From contig CAMYJH010000002.1 in assembly GCA_947258715.1 (NCBI GenBank), positions 33,654 to 97,653 of the forward strand: a stretch of DNA of 64,000 bases, read 5' to 3'. Numbering within the stretch: position 1 is the stretch's first letter; each line of letters begins with the position of its first letter. The position numbers were made by a program, and so were the translations under genes. Positions 45,523 to 54,196 of the stretch are shown one piece after another. The stretch comes from an uncultured Gammaproteobacteria bacterium (GTDB lineage: Bacteria; Pseudomonadota; Gammaproteobacteria; HK1). The notes under the pieces were generated by a model. That model did no database searches. It was given only the letters and a program-made list of their open reading frames with translations, and had not been told where the DNA came from.

Positions 45523-45874
45523 AGATTGCAGCGGCTGCCAGATCGGGTGATCACTTCGGGGGAGCACCTAGCCGGTTAGCCTCGGATATAGAGATGCTGT
45601 CTCGTTGAGAAGTGTGAGTCTACGTGAATTCTGCTGGCAGGATTCTGGAAGGCTCCCATCGCCACATTTTCTACGGATCTATCGATTCCTCAGGGCAGGG
45701 GGGAACTCATGTCAGATTTTCGGTTACATAGAGCAAAGCCGCGAAATCGAGAACCATGCCGGACTAGAGTATAAGCAGGATAAACGCCCTTTCCCGAATC
45801 CCTCGAGTATCCCCAGGCCATCAGGCAGCAGTCAACTTGCCCTTCGACGCGGTGTCGACCAGGCAAAGGGAAAA
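45523..45874. other. 352-bp gap at right edge of the mannose island
   Basis: No supported gene. The open frame here ends GDIQSS inside element h but lacks coding character. The segment probably marks the right boundary of the lower-GC island. Confidence 0.4.
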
Positions 45875-45982
45875 GGGGACATTCAGAGTTCGTAAGCTAT
45901 TGATTTTTTACTTGCTGGACGTAGGATACAAATCGCAACCGCATAATTGAAAATCAATAGCTTACGAACTCTGAATGTCCCT
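45875..45982. repeat. Palindromic element, 108-bp subfamily, copy h
   Basis: A 33-bp stem has position 25 as an A:T pair; the outermost base of the right arm is T. Forward orientation, loop GCTGGACGTAGGATACAAA. The right arm contains the ATG that starts the downstream hydrolase frame. Confidence 0.88.
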
Positions 45983-47330
45983 CTTCTCCACACCAGCGGA
46001 GCCCGCTCTAGCAGTTGCCTCTTCGGCGCCAGGTGCGCCGGCTGGCGTTGTCCCTGCGGTGCTGGTCGTCGCCGTGCTATTGCTCGGCGGCTGCGCGACG
46101 CAGCGCTCACTGATGCCGACGCCGACCCTTTACGCGGCCGGCATCGAGGAGCCCTGGGCCGCGACGCTGCCGGAGGATCTGCGCACGGCGCGGGTGGAGG
46201 TGCTTTACGCAACGGACCGGGTACCGGAGCCGCGTCCGGATGGGCGCTTGGATTACGGTATCGGGCGCTCAAGGGCGCTTGCGGTGGGCGAGGCCACGGT
46301 CGACATCGGGGGCGGGGCGAGCTGGGAGCAGCTCCTAGAGGACGCGCGCACCGGCATCCGCAACCCGACCCTGTACCTCGACGTCCCGTTGGTCACGGAG
46401 GTTGCAAGGACACCGGATTACCCGGTGCCGTACACGGTCGTCGACGGCATGCCTGTGGTCGATGAGAGCGTGAAGCAGGAGTTCGGGCGAGTGGCCGAAG
46501 CTGTCGAGCACAGACTGAATATGCGTTTGGCGCAGTCGCCACGCAAGGAGATACTGCTCTACGTCCACGGGGTGGCGAACACCTTCGACGATGCGCTGTT
46601 TACCACCGCCGAGCTTTGGCACTACCTGGGCCGCGAGTTCGTGCCCGTGGCCTACACGTGGCCGGCAGGCCAGGGTGGAGTCCGTGGCTATACCTACGAC
46701 CGTGAGTCCAGCGAGTTCACGGTCTTTCACTTCAAGCGTTTCCTCGACTGGCTGAGCCGGCTGCCGGAAGTGGAGGGCATCCACGTCATCGCCCACAGCC
46801 GCGGGACCGACGTGGTCACTACCGGCATCCGTGAACTCTTGATCGAGGTCCTTGCCCGCGGCGAAGTGCCACGCGAGCGCTTGAAGCTACGCAACGTGGT
46901 CCTGGCCGCGCCCGACATCAATCTAGAGGTCGCGACTATGCGCACGGCAACCGAGTTCTTCTCTGTCGGCGTGGAACGCGTGACGATGTACACCTCGCCG
47001 CACGACAAGGCCATCGGGCTTGCCGAGTTCTTGTTCGGCGGTGGGCTGCGTCTCGGACAGTTCATCTTTCGCACCGCCCAAGACGACATCAAGGAACGTG
47101 CAGCGAGAGTTCAGGACGACCAGCAGGCAATCATCGAGTACGTGGGTGAACAAGGTGGCTCCTTTGGCCACAACTATTTCCGCACCAACCCGGCCGTGTC
47201 CTCGGACCTCGTTTTGACCGTGCGCTACGGCCGCAAGCCCGGTGCAGAGAACGGCCGCCCCCTGGAGCACCAGAACGGGATCTTCTGGACGATCCACGAT
47301 GATTACCCGCTCGCCAAACCGCCGCAGTGA
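45975..47330 (+). CDS. Alpha/beta-hydrolase lipoprotein (DUF900 type)
   Basis: This protein of about 451 residues has an alpha/beta hydrolase domain typical of DUF900: VEVLYATDRVPEPR, LLYVHGVANTFDDAL, VAYTWPAGQGGVRGY, HVIAHSRGTDV (nucleophile Ser in HSRG) and LAAPDINLEV. A lipobox LLLGGC near residue 40 predicts an outer- or inner-membrane lipoprotein. The first in-frame ATG lies inside palindromic element h (right arm, GAATGTCC). The resulting N-terminus has no positive charge before the hydrophobic core, so the original start may have been displaced; an internal GTG near 46060 gives only a stub. Substrate unknown. Confidence 0.8.
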   Translation: MSLFSTPAEPALAVASSAPGAPAGVVPAVLVVAVLLLGGCATQRSLMPTPTLYAAGIEEPWAATLPEDLRTARVEVLYATDRVPEPRPDGRLDYGIGRSRALAVGEATVDIGGGASWEQLLEDARTGIRNPTLYLDVPLVTEVARTPDYPVPYTVVDGMPVVDESVKQEFGRVAEAVEHRLNMRLAQSPRKEILLYVHGVANTFDDALFTTAELWHYLGREFVPVAYTWPAGQGGVRGYTYDRESSEFTVFHFKRFLDWLSRLPEVEGIHVIAHSRGTDVVTTGIRELLIEVLARGEVPRERLKLRNVVLAAPDINLEVATMRTATEFFSVGVERVTMYTSPHDKAIGLAEFLFGGGLRLGQFIFRTAQDDIKERAARVQDDQQAIIEYVGEQGGSFGHNYFRTNPAVSSDLVLTVRYGRKPGAENGRPLEHQNGIFWTIHDDYPLAKPPQ

Positions 47331-47566
47331 CGTGACTTGCCCCTCGCCACCCGCGCTGCCGCGCCGGGCCCGACAGGGTGGCAAACGCGGGCCGGAGGCT
47401 TAAGCGTCTTTCTCGTCGCGGTGGGTGAAGCTTTTCTGAATCACCACCGAGTATTCAATGCCGGCGATGATCCTGACGGCGCCAGCGCATGCCCGTCGGA
47501 TCTCAGCGTCGATTTGGAGTCCGCGGTTACTCACGAGTTACCGCATTATCAAATAAGGAGAAAAGT

Positions 47567-48961
47567 ATGAGGTTGATTAGGAGAGTGGCCTTCGGACTGC
47601 TGGCAACGACAGCGTTTTGCTTGCCGTTGCTTGCCGCAGCACAAGACGCGGCGCCCGCACAGACGCTATTCACCAACGTCCACGTCTTCGATGGCGTGAG
47701 CGAGAAGCGGATCGAGAATGCCAACGTGCTGGTCGAAGGCAACCTGATCAAGACCGTCTCGACCACCCCCATCGCGGCTGAGGACACAACGGTGATCGAC
47801 GGCGGTGGAAGAACACTGTTGCCGGGTTTCATCGACAATCACGTTCACTTCTCGCTGACCGGCGCCACGCTGTCAGAAATCGAGAATAACATGACTTGGG
47901 AGGACATCGCCTACAACGCCGTGCCCACTGCCGAGATGTACTTGATGGAAGGATTCACCACCGTGCGCGATGCGGGCGGTACCAACGCGGGGCTGCGTCG
48001 CGCGATCGACGGCGGCCTGTTTGATGGACCGCGTGTATATACCTCCGGCGCTTTTTTGGGCGGGAGGGGCGGCCACGCCGACTTCGCGCCATTCACCGCA
48101 CCGACCGGCACCGAAACCAACATGTCGCGCCTGAACATCGCACAGGACGCGAACGGTGTTGATGCGACCATACTGCACGCCCGCAACAATTTCCGCATGG
48201 GCAACACCCAGTTGAAAGTAATGCAGAGCGGCGGAGTCGTCTCGCTCTTCGATCCCTGGCAGATGGAAGGCAGAACCGTCGAGGAAATCGAGGCGGCGGT
48301 TGAGATCGCTGAGCAATACGGTAGTTACGTGATGGCCCATTCATACAAGAAAGAGTCGATCTTGAGGGCGCTGAATGCCGGTGTTAAATCCATTGAGCAC
48401 GGATTCATGTTCGACGGCGAGATCGCCAAGATGATGGAAGAGAAAGGCGCGTACATTACTACGAACCTGACGGCCTTTGATCCCGGGCTGCTCGACATTC
48501 CGGCGGTCAAGAACGACCCGCGAACCCTATCTAAGGCGGTATCGGCCTCAGAGGCGTTCGTCAACTACATCGATAATGTGCGGAAGTACAAACCCAAACG
48601 CGGTTTCCACACCGACTGTGTGGGCCGGTTTGACGCCTGCCGAAAACAGGTCGCCTACGAAAAATTCCTGAATGGTGAGTATTTCGGGAACTATCGCGCG
48701 CTTGTGGCCTTGACTTCCATTGGCGGTGAGATCGCCGCGCTGTCGGGCGACATTGTGAGCCCTTACACTGAAGGCAAACTAGGTGTGATCGAGGAAGGTG
48801 CCTACGCCGACCTGTTGATTGTCGACGGAAACCCACTGCAAGACCTTTCGGTCATCGGCACACAGGACAAATGGTTCGACGGACCGGACCGGCCGGAGGG
48901 TGTCGAGACGATTCGCATCATCATGAAGGATGGCAAAATATACAAGAACACGCTGAACTGA
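47567..48961 (+). CDS. Secreted amidohydrolase (imidazolonepropionase-like/prolidase-like)
   Basis: The enzyme has about 464 residues, with signal peptide MRLIRRVAFGLLATTAFC then LLAAAQ. Metal motifs of the family are HVHF in FIDNHVHFS, the lysine in QLKVMQSGG, His in VMAHSYK and SIEHGFMF, and a candidate Asp in GFHTDCVG. The C-terminal GVIEEGAYADLLIVDGNP is the standard amidohydrolase tail. Periplasmic members act on dipeptides or cyclic amides; the substrate is unknown. AAGGAG lies 6 nt before the ATG at 47567. Element i begins 17 nt after the stop. Confidence 0.87.
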   Translation: MRLIRRVAFGLLATTAFCLPLLAAAQDAAPAQTLFTNVHVFDGVSEKRIENANVLVEGNLIKTVSTTPIAAEDTTVIDGGGRTLLPGFIDNHVHFSLTGATLSEIENNMTWEDIAYNAVPTAEMYLMEGFTTVRDAGGTNAGLRRAIDGGLFDGPRVYTSGAFLGGRGGHADFAPFTAPTGTETNMSRLNIAQDANGVDATILHARNNFRMGNTQLKVMQSGGVVSLFDPWQMEGRTVEEIEAAVEIAEQYGSYVMAHSYKKESILRALNAGVKSIEHGFMFDGEIAKMMEEKGAYITTNLTAFDPGLLDIPAVKNDPRTLSKAVSASEAFVNYIDNVRKYKPKRGFHTDCVGRFDACRKQVAYEKFLNGEYFGNYRALVALTSIGGEIAALSGDIVSPYTEGKLGVIEEGAYADLLIVDGNPLQDLSVIGTQDKWFDGPDRPEGVETIRIIMKDGKIYKNTLN

Positions 48962-48978
48962 CCTATATGGGGGTGAAC

Positions 48979-49086
48979 GGGGACATTCAGAGTTCGTAAG
49001 CTGTTGATTTTCTGCTCGCTGGACATACGAAAGGAATCGCAACCGCAAAATTGAAAATCAATAGCTTACGAACTCTGAATGTCCCC
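48979..49086. repeat. Palindromic element, 108-bp subfamily, copy i
   Basis: A 34-bp stem in which position 25 is a G opposite T, a wobble state between the G:C and A:T copies. Forward orientation. It lies between two convergent gene ends, 17 nt from one stop codon and 11 nt from the other. Confidence 0.9.
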
Positions 49087-49097
49087 GTTCACCCCTC

Positions 49098-51515
49098 TTA
49101 CATGGAATCGGCGCCCGGGTCGTCGTCTTGCGACCCACCCCCGCCGCCGGCCACAGCACTCGCGGCTACCGCCGCCGCGGCGGCGGCCGCCCCGGCAGCG
49201 GCACCCGATCCGTCCGATGTATCGACAATGACGCGCCTCGGCGCGAAGCGGATGCCGTTGGCGGCAAACGCTTCCTGGATGGCGCGGAAGACGACGCGCC
49301 TGAGTACGAACTGCTCGCCGGGTCTGGCCATGAACTTGACGCGGATGATGAGCGCCGAGTCGTCCATCCGGTGCACGCCCTGAGACTTGACCGGCTGAAG
49401 GAAATTAGGCCCGTGCTCGGGATCTTTCAGCAGGTCCTGGCCCACCTTCTTGATGATCTTGCGCACTTTCTCGGTGTCGGCGTCGAAGGGCACGCGGATC
49501 TCGAGTTTCATAATCGCCCAGTCGCGGCTGTAATTCGTCAGATGGCCGATCTCGCCGAAGGGAATGGTGTGCAGCAGCCCCCGATGGTGGCGCAGCCGGA
49601 ACGAGCGAATGGAAATATGCTCGACCGTACCCCGCACTTCGCCCACGTCAATGTACTCGCCGACGCGGAACGCGTCGTCGATGAGGAAGAAAAAACCGCT
49701 GATGATATCTTTCACCAGGGTTTGCGCCCCAAAGCCGACGGCGAGGCCGATGACCCCCGCGCCGGCGATGAGCGGCCCGATATTGACGCCCAGCTCCGAT
49801 AGCACGATCAGGGTGACGATGACGGCGACGGCGATGAGCGCAAAATTGCCCAGCAGAGGAATGAGCGTCTCGAGCCGCGTTTTGCCCTGGCCGCCCATTT
49901 CGCCCTCACCGGGCGCGCCTTCCGCCTCTTCGGGAACGGCATGACGTATCGCGGTCTTGATGATTCCCCATACCGCGGACGCCAGAACCAGAGTAACGAC
50001 GATATCAAAGAGGCCACCTGCAAGGTCCTGCCCCATTCCTTTGGCCGCCATGTCTTGAATGCTGATTTCCCAGACCCTGGCAACGACCACCACGCAAAAA
50101 ACGGCGAGGATGAGGCGGATGTTGCGAACCAGAACGTCCCGGTATTCCAGGCGCTTGTCGAATTCCCGCGTTTCCTTTTCGAATGCCCTGTGCGCTTCTT
50201 CTTCTGATTCGACGGTTGCGTCCGGTTTCGCCGGCGCCTCGGCCGGCGCCGCTTCAAAGACAGGCGCTTTCGAGACGCGCAACAGGTGCGTCAACGTTGT
50301 CGCCAAAATCCAGTCGATTACCGGCAGAATACCGATCACGGCAAGGCTGGTGATGATGGGCACGGCCGCGCCCTCGCCGGTAAGCAGTCGCCGTCCGACG
50401 CTCATCAGCCACATTACGGCGATAAAAGAGATCAGCAGAATATGCGCGTTCGACGCCATCAGCTCGCGGACGCGACTGGGTGGCTGGCCGCCGCTTCCGC
50501 CCCCTTCCCGGATGAGCCGGCCCAGGGTCTCCCGGCCTTGCCAGACGAGAAAAACAATCAGGGAAAGGAACACGAAGCTTGCCGCGACGCCGTACAGCAT
50601 CAGAAGGCCCTGGCTCATGCCAAAGGCATCGTAGACACGGTACAAATTGACCAAAGCGGCGAAGAAACCGATGACGAGAACGAATCGACTGCAAACTCCG
50701 GCGGCCGTGGAGTCATCCAGCGGCGGAATCCGCAGCCACGGCTGTTTCGGCGCCAGCGCGAAGCGCATGATCGCAGCGGTGAGTCGAACGACGATGACGG
50801 TCCAGAAAATTGCGGAGATCGCTTTACGCGTGGGATCGTGGTCCATGTAAAACGCAAAGAACAGCGCCACCGTAACGAGACCGAACACGGCGATGGCTAA
50901 CACGTCGATAAGCAGACGCAGGAACAGGATACAGAGCTTGTCGATCACCGACTGGGGAGCGCCTTCCGTCGGAGGTTCCGCCACTCGCGTGAACAGCCGG
51001 CGAAACGCCCATTCGCCGGCTGCGCCGCCCGCAAAGATCACGATCGTTAAAAAGACGATGGTCCAAAGGTGGCCAGCGTCTCTGTGTTCGGTCAAACCAT
51101 CGAACAGGATCGTAGCCAGAACGGACAAATTCGATACCGCGTCGCGCATACTGAAATAGTGCCTGGAGACCGCCTCGAATTTTTCGTCCATGCTTTCGAC
51201 GAAGCCGGCCGCTTCGTCGGCGGTAGCGGTTTCGTCTATAGCGACCTTGTCCAGCTGGCCGATAAGCAGCTCGCGTACCTCACGGTCGGAAAGACGCGAC
51301 ACCAGTTCGCGCACCTCGCCGCGGGTGAACTCGCCGGGCAGCGTGGTCTTTGCGGCCCCTCCAGGCTCGGCGCCCGCGACCTCGGCCGCCTGGAGTTGCG
51401 CTCCGGAAAACAAGCCGCATGCAGCCAGCAGGAGCCCGAATATCCGCCCCCGCCCAACGCGCGGTGCAGCTCGCCTAAACTTCGGCGTCCGCATTGAATT
51501 TCTATCTAAGTTCAC
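49098..51515 (-). CDS. MscS-family mechanosensitive channel, large form
   Basis: This protein of about 805 residues has a signal peptide, a periplasmic helical region, and then about ten membrane helices before a canonical MscS core: GAGVIGLAVGFGAQTLVKDIISGFFFLIDD (split here as pore helix and linker), then VGEYIDVGEVRGTVEHISIRS and TIPFGEIGHLTNYSRD. It opens under membrane tension to release solutes. The C-terminus is an odd Ala/Gly-rich run with a short acidic end (DDDPGADSM). The start may be the GTG at 51515 or the ATG at 51494, which better fits a signal peptide (MRTPKFRRAAPRVGRGR). Confidence 0.87.
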   Translation of the reverse strand: MNLDRNSMRTPKFRRAAPRVGRGRIFGLLLAACGLFSGAQLQAAEVAGAEPGGAAKTTLPGEFTRGEVRELVSRLSDREVRELLIGQLDKVAIDETATADEAAGFVESMDEKFEAVSRHYFSMRDAVSNLSVLATILFDGLTEHRDAGHLWTIVFLTIVIFAGGAAGEWAFRRLFTRVAEPPTEGAPQSVIDKLCILFLRLLIDVLAIAVFGLVTVALFFAFYMDHDPTRKAISAIFWTVIVVRLTAAIMRFALAPKQPWLRIPPLDDSTAAGVCSRFVLVIGFFAALVNLYRVYDAFGMSQGLLMLYGVAASFVFLSLIVFLVWQGRETLGRLIREGGGSGGQPPSRVRELMASNAHILLISFIAVMWLMSVGRRLLTGEGAAVPIITSLAVIGILPVIDWILATTLTHLLRVSKAPVFEAAPAEAPAKPDATVESEEEAHRAFEKETREFDKRLEYRDVLVRNIRLILAVFCVVVVARVWEISIQDMAAKGMGQDLAGGLFDIVVTLVLASAVWGIIKTAIRHAVPEEAEGAPGEGEMGGQGKTRLETLIPLLGNFALIAVAVIVTLIVLSELGVNIGPLIAGAGVIGLAVGFGAQTLVKDIISGFFFLIDDAFRVGEYIDVGEVRGTVEHISIRSFRLRHHRGLLHTIPFGEIGHLTNYSRDWAIMKLEIRVPFDADTEKVRKIIKKVGQDLLKDPEHGPNFLQPVKSQGVHRMDDSALIIRVKFMARPGEQFVLRRVVFRAIQEAFAANGIRFAPRRVIVDTSDGSGAAAGAAAAAAAVAASAVAGGGGGSQDDDPGADSM

Positions 51516-51819
51516 GGTACTTCACCGTCTCCAGGTTATTGGGCCCATCAAACCGTACGGCTCCAGGAAATCGGATGGTATCTTGGAGTCTCCCCGGGCC
51601 ACCGGGCAACCGTTAATCTCCCCTTCGACGCGGTGTCTGCCGGAATCCCACCGCCCGAGCCGAGGGATCGGCCGCCCGCAGGGCGATTTTCCGACTGCTT
51701 CCGACCTATAAGCCCGGCCGCTCTACCCTGCCGCGCCCGTTGATGCCGCAGCCAGGCGTGCATAGGGGGACGAAAATTTCGAAGATCGGAATGCCCTAAG
51801 CAGAGAAGGAGACGTAAGC

Positions 51820-51866
51820 GGGCGCACTTGTTTCTCTGCTGCGCGGCTCGAGAAACAAATGCGCCC
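51820..51866. terminator. Strong hairpin beyond the solute-binding protein gene
   Basis: GGGCGCACTTGTTTCTC (51820-51836) pairs with 51850-51866 at 16 of 17 positions with a 13-nt loop. It lies 21 nt after the stop of the minus-strand gene. There is no long T-run, so it may be an mRNA-stabilising end rather than an intrinsic terminator. The remaining 51516-51887 gap shows no gene. Confidence 0.55.
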
Positions 51867-51887
51867 GTTCGCGTCGGGTTGTGAGTC

Positions 51888-52748
51888 TTATTCCGGTGTG
51901 GAATTGATCACGTACATGGCCTTAATCGCGCTCGGGATTTCTTTCGAGAACCGTCCGAACCATCGACCATAGATATCCATGACCTGGCCGCTTCGGTAGA
52001 GCTGCGATAAGACCTGATCGGCCACCAGCCGGAAGTCCGCATCGTTGCGCCTCACCGCCAAGGCAAACGGCTCAAAGGAGAACAGATCGCGTCCAACAAC
52101 GAATCGCTTTGGATCGCCGCTCGTCAATACCAGGCCGATGAGCACCACTTGGTCGGACGAATAGGCGTCCACGTTGCCATCTTGCAGTGCTTTCAGGCCA
52201 TCCGCTGCCGAACTCACCGGCACCACCTCCGCATCGGTCAGGGCCTCTTTGAGGGCGGCCCTCAACACCTCGATGGTCGTCGTATCTTTCACTACCGCCA
52301 CCTTTTTCCCCTGCAAGGCCGAGATGTTGCCGACCGGGTTCGACTGGAGGCTCAAAAGCGAGGCACCGGTCACGAAGGTGAGCTGAGTGAAGTCGACGAG
52401 CTTTGCCCGGGACAGGGTCTTGGTGGTGGAACCACAAAGAATATCTATCTTGTTATCCGCCAGCGCGCTGAAGCGGGTCGAGGAGCTGACCGGCACATAC
52501 TCCACTGCGATGTCGGTCTTGCCCAGCTTTGCCTTCACGCCGGTAACGATGCGGGCGCATAAATCAATCGAGTAGCCCGCCGGGTTTCCATTCTCGTCCA
52601 CAAAGGACATGGGGGGCTCGGATTCCCGATACCCCAGCCGGATTTTGCCGGTCTTCTCGATTTGCTTCAGCGTCGACGATTTTTCAGCCGCCAAGACCGA
52701 TGGCGAAAACACGATCAACGAGACTATGAATGCGGTTAGGATTTTCAT
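51888..52748 (-). CDS. Amino-acid-type ABC transporter substrate-binding protein (family 3)
   Basis: This 286-residue periplasmic protein has a signal peptide (MKILTAFIVSLIVFSPSVLAA) and a family-3 fold: IRLGYRESEPPMSFVDENG, GYSIDLCARI, DILCGSTTKTLSRAKLVDFT, GKKVAVVKDTTT and DAYSSDQVVLIGL. It would bind a polar amino acid. No permease or ATPase gene is adjacent, so it is an orphan component or a receptor. ATG at 52748. Downstream end marked by the hairpin at 51820. Confidence 0.87.
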   Translation of the reverse strand: MKILTAFIVSLIVFSPSVLAAEKSSTLKQIEKTGKIRLGYRESEPPMSFVDENGNPAGYSIDLCARIVTGVKAKLGKTDIAVEYVPVSSSTRFSALADNKIDILCGSTTKTLSRAKLVDFTQLTFVTGASLLSLQSNPVGNISALQGKKVAVVKDTTTIEVLRAALKEALTDAEVVPVSSAADGLKALQDGNVDAYSSDQVVLIGLVLTSGDPKRFVVGRDLFSFEPFALAVRRNDADFRLVADQVLSQLYRSGQVMDIYGRWFGRFSKEIPSAIKAMYVINSTPE

Positions 52749-52805
52749 ATGCGTCCGTCGCGGTTGTTATTGGTCGCGGGAATATATCAGATCAGGTAGG
52801 TCTGA

Positions 52806-52913
52806 GGGGACATTCAGAGTTCGTAAGCTCTTGATTTTCTGATCGCTGGACGTGGGCCGTTCAGCACAAGCGCAATATTGAAAATCAAGAGCTTACGAAC
52901 TCTGAATGTCCCC
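52806..52913. repeat. Palindromic element, 108-bp subfamily, copy j
   Basis: A 34-bp perfect stem with position 25 as a C:G pair (TAAGCTCTTGATTTT against AAAATCAAGAGCTTA), unlike every other copy. Forward orientation. Its right 21 nt encode the last six residues and stop of the PgsA-like protein. Confidence 0.9.
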
Positions 52914-53537
52914 CTTCTCCCCCTTTCCGCGGTGAGCAGCTGCCTTGGCGCTCCAGCGGATAACGTAGTCGACTCCACTGACGAGGCTGGTAAACAAAAC
53001 CGCGGCTCCGATCAACAGCATGCCGGTCTCGGGCGGCCAACCGCTCGCCTGACGCAAGATCACGAAAATGATGTAAAGCAACACGCATACCGTATTGATC
53101 TTACTGATGGCAGATGGGTCCGGCGGAACGGGTCCGATCAGATAGTGGTAGAAAATCGCCCCGGTTACGATGACCAGGTCACGGCCGATCACGACGCATG
53201 CCAGCCAAATAGGTGTTAAGTTCATGAACGTCAAAGTCAGAATGACTGTAACCACTAAGAGCTTGTCGGCCAATGGATCCAACAGGCCGCCGAGTCGAGT
53301 TCGCCAGTCAAACCGTCTTGCCAGATAGCCATCAAGTGCGTCCGACAGTCCGGCAACGATAATGAGGACCAGCGCCAGCAGGAATTCCTCGGATCGAAGG
53401 CTAATGGCTATCGGGATAACCAATAAAATCCGCATTACGCAAATGCTGTTGGGAATGTGTGAAGCTCGGAACATTAGAAAACTATACTCGCAGCTCAGCA
53501 TCCTCGCTTGACCGACTGGATTGGTTTTTCTATTCAA
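52893..53537 (-). CDS. CDP-alcohol phosphatidyltransferase (PgsA-like)
   Basis: This membrane enzyme of about 214 residues has the complete CDP-alcohol phosphotransferase motif: D66, D69-G70, A73-R74, G83, D87 and D91. It transfers a phosphatidyl group from a CDP-lipid to an alcohol, usually glycerol-3-phosphate. The family's usual N-terminus corresponds to SHIPNSICVMRIL, so a start at 53474 is possible; the TTG at 53537 has GAGGG upstream. The last six residues GDIQSS and the stop codon come from element j. It is divergent from the CarS-like gene. Confidence 0.85.
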   Translation of the reverse strand: MNRKTNPVGQARMLSCEYSFLMFRASHIPNSICVMRILLVIPIAISLRSEEFLLALVLIIVAGLSDALDGYLARRFDWRTRLGGLLDPLADKLLVVTVILTLTFMNLTPIWLACVVIGRDLVIVTGAIFYHYLIGPVPPDPSAISKINTVCVLLYIIFVILRQASGWPPETGMLLIGAAVLFTSLVSGVDYVIRWSAKAAAHRGKGEKGDIQSS

Positions 53538-53696
53538 CTACCCTCACCCACGCGCGAAGCATCGTGGATAAGCGTTTGCGTTGAACCATAGGCAAAGCGT
53601 TGCGACTAAGCATTATTCCGGGCTGCGTGTAGATCTCCGCGGCCAGAAGATTCGTTTTTTTCGATCGTTACGGAAATCCTTGGGTGAAATAAGCTT

Positions 53697-54188
53697 TTGC
53701 CATTGCCCGTAATCGAATTGAAGCTACTGGTCCTGCTGATCATTGCCAACGGAGTTCCGATCCTGGCCCGCGGCCTCCTGGGTGAAAAGTGGAGTTTCCC
53801 GCTGGACGCAGGCCTGCTATTCGTGGATGGGCAACCGTTGTTGGGCCACTCCAAGACGGTGCGCGGAGTCCTGTGTGCGATCGTAGTGACCGGAACGGCA
53901 GCTCCGTTGTTGGGCCTTGCCGTCGGTCTGGGTTGCCTCCTGGCCGCGCTGTCGACGCTAGGCGATCTGCTTTCCAGTTTCATCAAGCGCAGGCTGAAGC
54001 TGCGACCCAGCAGCATGGCGCTGGGGTTGGATCAGGTGCCCGAGTCCCTGCTGCCGTTGCTGTTGATGAAGGAGCCGCTGGATCTGACCTGGCCTGGAAT
54101 CCTGCGAATCATTGTGCTGTTTTTCGTCCTCGATCTGGCTCTGTCACGATTGCTATTTTGGCTCAGGATCCGTAAGACGCCGTACTGA
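53697..54188 (+). CDS. CDP-archaeol synthase-like (CarS/DUF46) membrane protein
   Basis: This 163-residue membrane protein has the CarS signatures in order: GHSKTVRG (50-57), GDLLSSFIKRR (89-99) and GLDQVPES (110-117). Archaeal CarS makes CDP-archaeol from CTP and an archaetidic acid; bacterial members are poorly studied and may activate another phospholipid or polyprenyl phosphate. Four or five membrane helices fit the family. The start is a TTG at 53697 directly before the first helix. It is divergent from the PgsA-like gene, which would use a CDP-lipid, and is followed 8 nt later by the convergent metallophosphoesterase. Confidence 0.8.
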   Translation: MPLPVIELKLLVLLIIANGVPILARGLLGEKWSFPLDAGLLFVDGQPLLGHSKTVRGVLCAIVVTGTAAPLLGLAVGLGCLLAALSTLGDLLSSFIKRRLKLRPSSMALGLDQVPESLLPLLLMKEPLDLTWPGILRIIVLFFVLDLALSRLLFWLRIRKTPY

Positions 54189-54196
54189 AGTGCTGC

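Noticed and set aside
45605-45895. 96-residue frame ending GDIQSS
   Set aside because: No motif, start signal or coding character; it ends in element h by chance of frame.
37950-49100. Short proteins containing KINSLRTLNVP
   Set aside because: The sequence is the translated arm of the palindromic element and recurs at every copy in the same frame.
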